A stretch of DNA of 38,829 nt from assembly GCA_018398765.1 (NCBI GenBank), contig JAHBMJ010003899.1, positions 30,001 through 68,829 on the forward strand, given 5' to 3'. Of the stretch, positions 14,553 to 23,009 are shown piece by piece. The notes under the pieces are model-generated. The model was given only the letters and a program-made list of their open reading frames with translations, had not been told where the DNA came from and did not search any database. Positions within the stretch are counted from its first letter, which is position 1. Each line of letters starts with the position of its first letter. The translations under genes were made by a program, and so were the position numbers. Source of the DNA: Chromera velia (Eukaryota > Sar > Chromeraceae).

Positions 14553-15428
14553 CACACACACACAGACAAACAGACAGACAGACAGACAGACCGTCACATG
14601 TCGTGTCTGCACCACCCGGATCGTCACCGGCCACATTGGTTGTCCCCGCAGGACACGCAACACACGCACTGGAGCTCACACGCTCATTTGCCAAACACAG
14701 GGCAACTGCAGGAAGAGATCATAGGAGACTCCGAGGAATGTACAGTAAAACATACTGTCCACAATGCACATGGGTGTGCATATCTTGACTTCCGGAGTCT
14801 GTTTCCCCATAGTCGGGACACAATAAAAGAAGACAGAGATTTGTAAACCAATTTGGCGCAGCTCTCTTGTTTTTTTCGATCGGTTGAAAGAGGCAGACGA
14901 TACTCAGACCGTCGTCCCCTCTTGGAGGGATGAAAAAAGATCCCTTCGCCTCTTGCTCGTAGGCTTGTTCTCGAGTATGTTTACTTTCACGCAAAGAATC
15001 GCAATACAAAATTGGATATTCAAAGTCCTCAAGATTTGCGCATGGTGCTGAACAACACTAAAGGTATTCCCGTTTGAGCTATATGTACAAATAGCAGCTC
15101 ATGCAACAGCTTAACAACACTGCAGCTGACCGCATGAGACCCCGTCCCCTGTATGTCCTGCGTTGCACGAGCAAGAGAAAGTACAGCTTGCCTCGTTGGT
15201 GCAGGCAGCGTTGGCATGACAGTTGTCTGTTCCCATCTCACAGACACCCACGCTGCCCGTGGAGAACCCTGCAGACAGACATGTCATGCGTGCATGGGAA
15301 GGAGGCGTTCGAGGGAGTGCAGTGATGAAAAGAAGCGAGCTGTTTAAAGAGTTGGAGAGAAAGGATACAAAAGCTAGAAATGGAACCACCCACCCACCCC
15401 CCCCCACACACACACACACACGCAGAGA

Positions 15429-15464
<36 letters not shown>

Positions 15465-17681
15465 CAGAGAGAGAGAGAGGAAGACCTTTGGACAAAAGAA
15501 AGATGTACGATCAAAAGAAGCCAATTAACCGACTGACCAGATACCGTGGCCAGACAGTCGGTCGTTCCCCCTGTAGACCCCACTCCAAGTTGTCCGTAAG
15601 TGTTCTCTCCAAACACCACCAGTCCGTCTCCTGTTGAAAGTATAGACTGTCCCATGCCTGCACTCACTTGAGCGATATCGGTGATTCCAGATACCCCCGT
15701 CACAGTTTGAAACGTCGTTTGGTCTGCCCCTGCGGCCGTGCCCAATTCTCCCGCGGTGTTGTCTCCCGCTGCTCTCAGGGTTCCGTCAGTCATCAGAACC
15801 AGCGTGTGGTCCTTCCCCAGTTCCACCCCTGCCACCCCTGATGAAATGACCTCCACCCATGTGGCCTGATTTGTTGTTCCCCCGGTACCCAAACGACTGC
15901 AGGTAGGCAGGCAGGCAGGCAGGAAGCAATTTTTGTGTGAAGAAGAAAGAAAGTGTCTGTCTGTCAAGGTTCTGAGAGACAAACAAAAGGGAGAACAGAA
16001 ATCACGACGTGTCTGGCGACGCAAATTGCAGAAGCTGTTCGAGGAGGCTGCATGTCAAGCTCTAACGGCGGTTCAGAGAGAAGTGTTGGTAAGAACGAGA
16101 CGGGTTCGAAAGAAGGCAGGAGGAATGAAGTGAAGGACAGGTGAGGATTGCAGATGGTTGGAAGGAAAGCCTGCAGGGGGAAGGGGTGAAGAGGAAACAC
16201 AGACGCAGGGCGGCAGAGGGAATCAAGAGGTAAAGAGGTAAAAGGCAAGCACACAGGTGGTCGAATGTCCAGATCAAGCAAGCAAGCGATCAATCAAACT
16301 TCCTCACCCATCGTCAGCTCTCCCAGTGACAAACAACTTCCCACTCGCAGTCACCACAGCCGACGCCTGATCTCCCATACTTCCCTGCACCACCTGTTCC
16401 CCCCCAGGCAAGCTACTCAGCACAGGGCTTAACTCCTCATACGAACTTGCAGAACTCGTTCCTGTCCCAAGAGCTCCCTCATACCCCCACCCCCACACAT
16501 ACAGGGCTCCCGTGTCTGTCCATGCCATACTTTGCGATTCCCCCGCCGATACTCCCACCACAGTCACGCTGTCCAGATCAGTGATTTTCACCGGACTAGA
16601 CTCGTCGCTAGTGCCCCCGAGGCCTAGCGCACCTTCGCCTCCCTCTCCAGTCACGTACACGTCTCCGTTGGTATCGAGAATGACGGTGTGCCGCTGACCA
16701 CACGCGACAGAGTCCACGCTGCTCATGATCGATTGCGGAGTGTTCACATTGGAGGTACTCCCCGTACCCAACCGCCCGTTGCTTCCTCTTCCTGCAGGCA
16801 TTGAAGCAGACAGACAGCGAGGCAGATAGGCAAGCATGAGCAGGCAAAGAGATGATCAAGAATGCAGACACGAGGCCGGAGAGAGCACGTGAAGGAGAGC
16901 GGCCGTCAGAATGTGGGGGTGCTGTGGTGATCCAGTAGACTGAAATGAGGGCATGCGTATCCGCATGCATGTTCGGATCGTGCTCTGGCTTTGATCTTGG
17001 CTTTAAAGTGACTGACCTGAGGAGACAAAACTCACGCAACGCTCATCCAGGCCGACATGCACTCGCCCACTCCGGAAAAGGGCTGTCGCATTATATGTGC
17101 TTCCTGATTCATCCAAGCAACCAACAGGGACAAGCAGAGACCACCCCTGGAGACACAAACTCCTACCAACAACCTATGTATCCCTTCCTTTTGTGTGCAT
17201 TTTGGTATACATATACAGGGCTGGCGTATACCAAAACTTCAGTCGGTCCTAGACTAACACTAGCAAGCCCACTGATTCACTTACCCCACGTATGCAATTG
17301 GCCTGCTGTCGTTACTGCCGCAGTGTGTGATTCTCCTGCACAAATCTTGTTCACGTTCGAGAGGGAGGTAATCTTGGTCCAGTCCGAACTGTCTGTCCAG
17401 CTGCCAGTCCCCAGGGATCCATGCGCTCCGTAACCTGCAGAGAGAGAGAGAGAGAGAAAGGGCGCGCATGCAAAGAACGGAACGGCACGCGGTTTCTAAC
17501 GATGATCCCAAATGCCACTCGAAAGAGTCATTCGAAGCCATGCAGCTGACCTACCTGTAGTCCAGACTTCCCCATTTTCATCGAGAATCACAGAGTGGTA
17601 GTATCCAGCAGCAACCGCATTAACCCCCAGACCCTCGACCCCTCTAAAGTAAAGGAAGAAAATGATGAACAAGAACTTCAT
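1..17681 (-). CDS. Giant multi-exon RCC1/EGF/Cys-module/GPS type I membrane protein (3' end beyond window)
   Basis: This is a reconstructed gene, not a single ORF. Exons (minus strand, high to low): 17681-17555, 17434-17285, 16791-16308, 15896-15538, 15268-15131; ten 114-nt exons between 14705 and 10735; ten EGF exons between 10294 and 6657; a tentative 6247-6228; then 5895-5767, 5159-5043, 4665-4623, 4266-4102, 3526-3326, 3077-2787, 2261-2167, 1572-1418 and 663-1. Every junction has GT...AG sites (donors mostly GTCAGT, GTGAGT or GTAGGT; acceptors mostly TGCAG) and matching codon phase. The summed frame is about 1,838 codons before the window edge. The domain order suggests a large adhesion- or sensor-like surface protein: extracellular propeller and EGF modules, GPS-like motif, one membrane helix, cytoplasmic tail. 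The ligand and function are unknown. The start codon at 17681 is the favoured but unproven N-terminus. Confidence 0.82.
664..1417. other. Intron between TM and tail exons
   Basis: This 754-bp stretch is bounded by GTAAGT (1417-1412) and CTCGCAG (670-664) on the minus strand. I see no conserved coding piece in it. The short ORFs on both strands have no recognisable character. Confidence 0.55.
1418..1572 (-). CDS. Transmembrane-helix exon
   Basis: A 155-nt exon (phase 0 in, phase 2 out; acceptor TCGCAG, donor GTAAGT). It encodes a polar linker with [13 protein letters not shown] followed by a strongly hydrophobic run, [20 protein letters not shown]. The run continues in the next exon as VLAF followed by RASKR, a typical positively charged stop-transfer. 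This predicts a single-pass type I membrane orientation with the EGF modules outside. An in-frame TGA just upstream of the acceptor limits the exon start. A further short exon near 1732-1767 (phase 0-0, GTATGT donor) may precede it, but the frame also closes without it. Confidence 0.72.
2167..2261 (-). CDS. GPS-motif exon (degenerate cleavage site)
   Basis: A 95-nt exon (phase 1 in, phase 0 out) with acceptor CTGCAG and donor GTGAGT. Joined to the preceding exon it gives [16 protein letters not shown], then [18 protein letters not shown]. The spacing C-x9-W-x3-G-C...C-x-C matches the GPCR proteolysis site motif, including the two paired cysteines. The canonical C-x-C-x-H-L-[ST] end is absent: the residues after CTC are KLRVLETT. 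By the known chemistry, self-cleavage needs His-Leu followed by Thr/Ser/Cys, so this copy is probably not cleaved. Confidence 0.72.
2787..5895 (-). CDS. Exons of the GAIN-like juxtamembrane region
   Basis: Six exons in matching phase: 5895-5767 (0-0), 5159-5043 (0-0), 4665-4623 (0-1), 4266-4102 (1-1), 3526-3326 (1-1) and 3077-2787 (1-1). The first three encode amphipathic helices, such as [16 protein letters not shown] and [17 protein letters not shown]. The later ones encode beta-rich segments such as [20 protein letters not shown] and the start of a GPS-type motif, [17 protein letters not shown] helical part followed by a beta part ending in a GPS is the layout of GAIN domains in adhesion GPCRs and polycystin-1. 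Assignment to GAIN rests on this layout, not on clear residue identity. The donors of 4266-4102 and 3526-3326 lie at the edge of CTGT/CAGA repeats. Confidence 0.65.
3121..3325. repeat. Compound microsatellite (CT)n-(GATA)n-(ACAG/CCGA)n in intron
   Basis: CT repeat at about 3121-3150, GATA/TAGATA repeat at about 3168-3212, then imperfect GACA/CCGA tetranucleotides up to the donor of exon 3526-3326. It lies inside one intron of the giant gene and creates spurious ORFs on both strands. Confidence 0.9.
5262..5352. repeat. (CTGT)n then (CA)n microsatellite in intron
   Basis: CTGT repeats near 5262-5277, CT-rich bases, then a CA repeat to about 5352. It lies in the intron between the exons at 5767 and 5159 of the giant gene. 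Confidence 0.9.
6228..6247 (-). CDS. Candidate 20-nt microexon bridging EGF array and GAIN-like region
   Basis: The last EGF exon ends in phase 1 while the next convincing exon (5895-5767) begins in phase 0, so at least one phase 1-to-0 exon must lie between. The only piece I found with TGCAG acceptor, GTCAGT donor (this gene's favourite donor) and correct phase is this 20-nt stretch, encoding roughly EEMPGPD. Its small size makes it uncertain; a longer exon elsewhere in 5898-6656 is the alternative. Confidence 0.3.
6657..10294 (-). CDS. Exons 16-25: ten EGF modules, mostly calcium-binding type
   Basis: Exons 10294-10172, 9938-9816, 9438-9316, 9100-8978, 8841-8716, 8229-8107, 7949-7824, 7511-7389, 7263-7138 and 6779-6657 are 123 or 126 nt and phase 1-1. 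Each encodes one six-cysteine EGF module. Most start DIDEC, DVDEC or DLDEC, the calcium-binding signature, and carry [10 protein letters not shown], which fits the C-x-[DN]-x4-[FY]-x-C hydroxylation consensus. The modules at 10294 (DVLEC) and 9438 (AENQC) lack the full calcium motif. Three 126-nt exons (7263, 7949, 8841) are almost identical, as are the 123-nt exons at 8229 and 9100. Together they form a rod-like extracellular segment. Confidence 0.9.
10735..14705 (-). CDS. Exons 6-15: ten 38-residue four-cysteine modules (ephrin-receptor-like / GCC2-GCC3-like)
   Basis: Ten exons, each exactly 114 nt with phase 1 at both ends: 14705-14592, 13926-13813, 13648-13535, 13344-13231, 12893-12780, 12609-12496, 12342-12229, 11700-11587, 11119-11006 and 10848-10735. 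Each encodes one module of the form [20 protein letters not shown] followed by [18 protein letters not shown], with four conserved cysteines. This resembles the cysteine-rich 'ephrin receptor-like' repeats of protist and algal surface proteins; the family name is my inference from the CxxCPAGT core. Modules 12609-12496 and 13648-13535 are nearly identical in DNA, showing recent duplication. Function is probably as a disulfide-bonded extracellular stalk. The donor of the first module exon is embedded in a CAGA microsatellite. Confidence 0.88.
11160..11497. repeat. 32-bp minisatellite, about ten copies, in intron
   Basis: Unit starts recur every 32 bp at about 11186, 11218, 11250, 11282, 11314, 11346, 11378, 11410, 11442 and 11474. 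The core is GGACACAAAAGAACAGTTCG followed by AATTTTTTTG and two variable bases. A partial unit precedes the array. It lies in the intron between modules 11700-11587 and 11119-11006. Because 32 is not a multiple of 3, all frames read through it with a shifting peptide, which explains several long artefactual ORFs. Confidence 0.92.
11836..12136. repeat. Purine-rich (GA)n/(GGAA)n microsatellite in intron
   Basis: About 300 bp of imperfect GA, GAAA and GGAA repeats on the plus strand, inside the intron between modules 12342-12229 and 11700-11587. On the minus (transcribed) strand it is a long polypyrimidine stretch. Confidence 0.92.
14286..14591. repeat. (CA)n/(CAGA)n microsatellite ending at a splice donor
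   Basis: About 300 bp of CA, ACAG and CAGA repeats. On the minus strand the donor of module exon 14705-14592 reads GTCTGTCTGTCTG, so the first repeat unit is the splice site itself. Confidence 0.9.
15131..15268 (-). CDS. Exon 5: EGF-like module linking propeller to Cys-module array
   Basis: A 138-nt exon with phase 1 on both sides. It encodes [17 protein letters not shown] followed by an EGF-type pattern ending [12 protein letters not shown], with six cysteines in the module plus an extra CTF-type cysteine. It lacks the DIDEC start of the later calcium-binding modules, so calcium binding is less certain. The acceptor is GCAG at 15269-15272 and the donor is GTCAGC at 15130-15125. It sits between the RCC1 propeller and the ten-module cysteine array. 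Confidence 0.85.
15403..15480. repeat. (CA)n/(GA)n/(CAGAGA)n microsatellite in intron
   Basis: CA repeat, then GA repeat, then CAGAGA units, in the intron between the last RCC1 exon and the first EGF exon. Confidence 0.9.
15538..17681 (-). CDS. Exons 1-4: possible signal peptide and seven-repeat RCC1 beta-propeller
   Basis: Exons 17681-17555, 17434-17285, 16791-16308 and 15896-15538 join in phases 1, 1, 2 and 1. The product shows seven RCC1-type repeats, recognised by GxxxxGxLGxG cores such as [44 protein letters not shown] and [11 protein letters not shown]. These alternate with strands like [14 protein letters not shown]. Seven repeats make a complete propeller, which supports the 5' boundary. 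The first exon can be read from ATG 17681 as [17 protein letters not shown], a plausible signal peptide; an in-frame TAG lies two codons upstream. The same bases also look like a pyrimidine tract with AG acceptors at 17642-17645, so this exon could instead be internal. RCC1 folds bind diverse partners; the partner here cannot be read from sequence. Confidence 0.85.
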
Positions 17682-18594
17682 TATCTAATAAAATGTTTGG
17701 AGCGTGGATTGATTCGACGATTCTTTTAAAACGTGACAGCCTGCATACCCACCCAATCCCCATATTTCCCCCAGACGAATGCCTGCATGTCTTTCGGTCC
17801 ACATGAGTGTGCAGAGCGTCCCTGCGTGTACCAAACTCTTGCACGACGATGTTTCTCTACAAAATGGGTTCCAGAATACAGGAACATTCTGCCACTGAGC
17901 TTTGCAGGCCAGGTGGACATGCAGGAAAGCTGACGGGTGCATATATATGTCTGACCTTTTCGATCATTTGCGTGAGCTAGCGCGCGTGCATGCATGCATA
18001 TAATGCATGTCCCTACGGGACATGCCGTGGCCCCAAGGGGTGAGAGGTGCGTATGAGGTGCGTATATACATGCATGATCGTGGCACATGCAACAGATGTA
18101 CACGTTGTTGTCGGATCCGTGTCAGACCGCGCTATAGCTATCCGTAAATGCCGGAGAGGTGTACCGCGCGCGCGTATACGGAGAGGGCAGGAGAGGCCGA
18201 GTGTTAGGTACGGCTAGAGACGGCCAGAGACGGCTGGATGAGTTTCAAGGTAAAAAGAAGAAACAAGGAGAGCTCTGCTGTTAGACACGTTGTTACATAT
18301 TCAAAAAAAAAAGACACACAGGGAGTTATAGTTAACAAAAGCTGCTAACGCTAAGACCTCCCTGTACCTAACTACCACTTAAAAGTTTAAGCCGCATTTT
18401 TGAATAAGCTTGATAGTCCATGCCGCAGGCGCGGATCATTTACGGTGTTTTGAAAGCCAAAGCCATATATCTGGACGGTGTCTTGACCGTCTACGCCGCA
18501 GGCACAGATAGTCTCTTGAAAAACGATGTCGCAGATAGAGATCATCTTGATTATATTTTTTTAAGTAGCACTTAGGTTCAGAGAGGTTAACGCT
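17682..18594. other. Intergenic region upstream of the giant gene; degenerate repeats and a hairpin
   Basis: No supported coding region. It holds TGCATGCA-rich sequence, a perfect short hairpin at 18005-18025, and degenerate repeats of roughly 60-70 bp sharing GCCGCAGGC and CAGAT (about 18415-18540). If ATG 17681 is the true start, the promoter of the giant gene should lie here; I see no convincing core promoter element. Confidence 0.5.
18005..18025. repeat. Perfect 9-bp inverted repeat (hairpin, 3-nt loop)
   Basis: GCATGTCCC, loop TAC, then GGGACATGC. A second small palindrome (CCCCAAGGGG) follows at about 18031-18040. Role unknown. Confidence 0.8.
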
Positions 18595-21500
18595 AGTACT
18601 AACGTGAAAGACTTAGAAAGAAAAACTTAAATTATGGTGAAAGTATAGATGAAAGACTCAGAAAGAAGAACTTAAATTATGACTGCACAGACACATGATA
18701 GATAAATCTTTCAATTATCTTTGTTTTTACTAAAAAAATAAGAAATATATAAAAAAATGCCCCCTGATTTATTCATAACTTAAATTTACTTACCGTTTTA
18801 TTTTACGGGGTGGATATTTTGCTAGGTTTTTTACATGTGATGATTGAGGGTTAAATCTTATATTTAGCGACGCCAAATCCCAAGCCACTAACAAGGCTTT
18901 GAGGACAACCCAGAGCACACATTCATGGGGAGGGGGGTGAGGAAGCCTGCATGCCAGTCGGATTAATTCGCCTCAACTTGCCTTATCGACAGAATAGACC
19001 TTCTTGAGATAGTCTGCTATAGCTTTGGAACCGCTTTTAGGCAGGATTGTGTACAACAGCAACACCATATCCTTCATTTTCTTCTCATTATCAGAAGTGC
19101 CCTTCCCGGTTACATCTACAACACGTTGTGCAATCTGTATTCTTATGTCAATGGGCGCTCTCTGCTTCGTAATTTCGTATAGTTCTTTCAGCCTGTTCCA
19201 TTCCCTTTCTGTGTCCTTACACTCCGTCAAGATATAAACCTCATCTTTGATCATACGCGAGGGGGATAAACATTTATCGCACAGCCGTTCTGGTTAGGTT
19301 CTATCTATATCCCCCCCTGTGAGAGCCCTAAAAAGCGTACGGAAGCCTGCAGAGGACTGCAGCAGACTCTTTGGCAGAGGTTCAACACTGCACTCTATTC
19401 TTTCACTTCTTGGACGCCATTTCCTTTCACACAGAAGGTGCATAGCCAAACGCTGTCTGGTCGGATTTTCTGACCGGAAAGGGGAGAGATCTGCAAGGCG
19501 GGGAAAAATTCTGTCTCTGTCTCTAAGGTTCCTAGTTTCTTTTTTCAACCAGTTGGACAGCCAAGCACCCTCCACGATCTTTTTTGCCACCCTTTTCCTT
19601 CTGCTCTTGCCCTTCCTTTTAAACTTATCCCCCACCGTGCTTGGCAATGGAGGCCACAAAAGGGAGCAATCTAATGGAACGGCCAGCCATTTTACTGTCT
19701 TAACAAAGGGTTTGCACGAACCAGCTAAGCACTCATTCCACACTGCCCGGGGTAGAGCACGGTCGATCAATTTGATGCATAGGATGAAGCCCCCACTCAG
19801 TTTACTAAGTAGAGAACTGAATAGCTCAAGAAAGAGAGAGAGAAGGGAAGGCAAAACAAAGGAGTGATAAGAGAGACCAAAACAACATCGAACAAAACAT
19901 AATTGTAAAGCATCGAGGCAAACAATATCTGTTTTTCTCAGTGGGATCGTTTCCAGTCCATACAGCGCGACTAGTAGCCAGAGGGCCTTAAACAAAGTAA
20001 TTTTGGAAAAGGAAGAAACAAAGCCCAAAGAAGAAAGAGTACTAAACACAGCCCCCAGTGCCTTCTCTGCCGCCTCAATGCGGGCTTCGACTGTCTTGCT
20101 AAGGTCCCCGCCCTCAAAAACCCAGTTGCCAAATACTTATATTTACTCACCGCTTCCACTGGTCTGCCTTCATAAAGAAAAGGGGTCCGGGGCACTAGGT
20201 CGGGGTGGGGGGAGGAGAGATGCATAACTTTTATCTTTTTTAAATTCACCTTAAATTCAGGCCGTGCTCCTTACAATAGTCCTCGAGGCGAGACAGACGT
20301 TTCTGTAAGTCTGAAGCACTGTGGGCAAACAGAACAAGGTCGTCAGCGTACCCGATGCTTTCGATTAAAACGTCAGACAGACTTTGTCAGTCTGATGAGA
20401 GTCTCTCTATCAGTATCCCCAGCCGAGCTTTGATTCCTGTTTTCATTATCGGAGCTGACAGACTTATGCAGATTGTTGATGAAAAGAAGAAAGAGGAGAG
20501 AAGAGAGAGGATCGCCTTGTTTCATTCCTCCGCCTTCTGGAAAGCATTCTGTTGCCCTATCCATCCGAGCCTTCACCTGACTATACATCGAATAAATCAT
20601 CCAAACATTGGCTTGGCTTACCCCTTCCTCCCTGAGCCTCTCTAATATTTTGACCCGAGGAACTGTATCAAACGCCTTGCTGAAATCAACAAACGTGGCA
20701 ATCAGAGGGCTCTTCTTATTTTTGGAGCTGAGAATTAACGAAGACAGAGCAGCGAAGGCCTCCCTTGTCCCTACCTCCTATCTGAAGCCGAGCTGCCTTT
20801 CGTCAATTTTCATCTCTTTCCTGATCTTTGAGTCCATCAATAAAGCAAAAATCTTACCCAAAAGCCCCCTAGGAAGCCCTACAATGTAGATCGGGCACCA
20901 TTCGTTACAGTCGAGACTCGGCAGGCCCTTGGGGACGGGAGCAATGCGCAACATATTCCAGCGTTCAGGCCAAAAAGAAAAAAGGTGAAACAAATTGAAA
21001 AAGACAAAGAGCAGCAAGCAAGAGAGAGGAGAAAAACCAAAACATAACGAGAGGTGACAGGGGCCAACCCTATCCAAACCCAACGCTTTCTTTAGGTCAA
21101 TTCCTTTCAGTGTTTCCTCAATTATGTGTATAGAGAAAGCGGGCTGAGAAGGAGGGGGGAAGGCCAGACCAACAGGTGCAGGCAGAAGACCAGGACCGTC
21201 GAAGACCCCAGCCCAGAACTGAGTGAAGGAAAATGCAGCGCGTTTATTATTATCCCCTCCCCTCTGTGTTTTGATTTTCCTCTTCCATTACCAAACTTTC
21301 GAGGGGTCAACTGCTGCTTCTCTAGCTAGTCTCTCTGCTGTCTGTTGCTTGAGTTTACTCCTTTTTGCTGCAAACAATCGAGCTAGCTCTTTCCCTTCTC
21401 AGTTTGACACATTCTTTTCGTAGAGGGTGAGAAGGGTTCGGAACATGTCTTGCCTTTTCCTTTGTTTCCTTCACCTTCAAATGAATCAGGCGGCATTGAG

Positions 21501-22608
21501 GGTCCCACCAAGCCTGACGGGTGCTCTGCTTTCTCCCAGACCATCTTTTCTTCTTGGATGCCTTTCCCTCGTCTACCACTGCACCCACTTTGCTGTCTGC
21601 CAGCCTTTCTTCCCAGGAAAGACCCAACTGTTCCAATTGGTCAAGATAAGAAGCCTTGCTGAGGGAGTTGGGGGAGGGAGCATTCTGAGGAGGAGGTGGT
21701 TGTGGGGGAAGGGGTGGTGGGTCAGGGGGAGATGGGATAGGGGGAACAACTTGACCTCCTTCACGCAGTTCGTTTACCCCTCTGTTGAACAGGCCGGGAA
21801 AAACCGTCTCAGAAAACGGCAGGACCGCTCTGGTGAGAGGAATCATTTTATCATCAGTCACCGGGGAAGTTCTATTAACAGTGAGGAGAGGGGGGAGAAA
21901 AGAGAAATTCTTTTTGCCCGTGGGGGCATGCGGAGGATTAGAAGACATAGGGGGAGGAGATGAATCAAGAAAAAAAGAAAGAGAAAGAACAATATGTTGA
22001 GGGGCAAAGTCAGCTTCCAGGTTTGAAGTGGCAGAGGACCAGGCTGTCAAAAGAAAAGGATCTACAAAAAAGTGATCGATCGCTGTTGTTTCTTCTCTTG
22101 CTTTAAAAAAGGTGCACGGGCCCGGAAAGAAGACATCAACACCCAGCCTCTCATATTTCAAGGACAGACCGTGGAGAGGAATTAAGTTAGAGCGTTCACA
22201 AAGACAGATCAGCCAATTTCCTTGCTCGTCAGGTTGACTGCCATGGCTGCAGGCTGACAATCAAGAGGGCTTGCAAGCATCAACTTCATTCTCTTCTCTG
22301 CTTTTATCAGTGGGACATAGCATTCTTTCCCAAGTCAGCCCTTCCGGCACCCGAGTCCCCAGCTTGCCGTTCATATCCCCAACTAGGATACGCAAATCCT
22401 TGAGAGGTACCTGACACATTGCATCGATCACACCCTCTCAGAGTCTCTCTCTGTCTCTTTGCTCCCTGTCTCTCTGTCTTAGGTCAGACTCTCTAGGTAG
22501 AAAGTATACACCAAAAACATGGAGGACTCTCGTGGCTAACTCCCCCCCTTCTGGGGGAGAAGGCACATTCACTGACAGATGGACCAGATTTTGACCTACC
22601 AGCCACCC
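18595..22608 (-). mobile_element. 5'-truncated, decayed APE-type LINE (non-LTR retrotransposon)
   Basis: A minus-strand element of about 4.0 kb. From its 5' end it carries an AP-endonuclease-like part (truncated at 22608), a reverse transcriptase with the YADD box, the usual LINE C-terminal cysteine motif, and an untranslated 3' end (18595-18838). That 3' end is repeated at 22609-22852. The coding frame has both stops and frameshifts. The 5' end abuts the 3' end of a second copy, giving a head-to-tail pair. Confidence 0.82.
18973..22608 (-). pseudogene. LINE ORF2 remnant: endonuclease, reverse transcriptase, C-terminal Cys motif
   Basis: The endonuclease part includes VLHVFGVYFLPRES and ILVGDMNGKLGTRVPEG (the GDMN metal-binding box, about 22340-22370), interrupted by in-frame TGA codons near 22441 and 22261. 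A proline-rich linker follows (about 21700). RT motifs are PERWNMLRIAPVPKGLPSLD and DERQLGFR (about 20780-20960), GGGMKQGDPLSSLLF (about 20510) and SIGYADDLVLFAHS (about 20330-20360). The thumb region has VSKYKYL and LFKALWLLVALYGLETIPL. The tail has RLCDKC...DEVYILTECKDTER, the LINE C-terminal zinc-type motif with Tyr where His is usual. Several frame changes join these pieces, so this copy cannot make an intact protein. Confidence 0.83.
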
Positions 22609-22852
22609 AGTGCTAACGTGAAAGACTTAGAAAGAAAAACTTAAATTATGGTGAAAGTATAGATGAAAGACTCAGAAAAAAGAACTTAAATTATGACTAC
22701 ACAGACACATGATAGATAAATCTTTCAATTGTCTTTGTTTTTACTAAAAAATTAAGAAATATATATAAAAATGCCCCCTGACTTATTCATAACTTAAATT
22801 TACTTACCGTTTTACTTTACGGGGTGGATATTTTGCTAGGTTTTTTACATGT
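22609..22852 (-). mobile_element. Short LINE copy (3'-end fragment), direct repeat of 18595-18838
   Basis: These 244 bp match 18595-18838, also 244 bp, at roughly 95% identity in the same orientation. Both begin with AGT[A/G]CTAACGTGAAAG and end TTTTTTACATGT. Only the 3' end is present, as expected of a severely 5'-truncated LINE insertion. Its 3' end directly adjoins the truncated 5' end of the longer copy. Confidence 0.7.
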
Positions 22853-23009
22853 AGAAACATTTTCTTTTAGCTACTTTTAGCTTCCTTTATTTATATGACA
22901 TTCGAGTAGTTTATGGACATTACATGTTTTTTATTATTATATTGTTCTTCTAAATCATGTCTGAGATGTTTTAATAGTACGTCTAAACTATACGCTTGTT
23001 GTAGTTGAC
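22853..23009. other. AT-rich spacer
   Basis: AT-rich DNA between the short LINE copy and the satellite block, without coding signs. Confidence 0.4.

Noticed and set aside
14262..14724. Cys/Val/Leu/Ser repeat ORFs on both strands
   Set aside because: Readthrough of CA/CAGA repeats; only 14705-14592 is a supported exon.
18595..22852. Interpretation of the 244-bp direct repeats as LTRs
   Set aside because: The enclosed RT belongs to an APE-type LINE with C-terminal cysteine motif and lacks gag, integrase and primer-binding features; a tandem pair of truncated LINEs explains the repeat.
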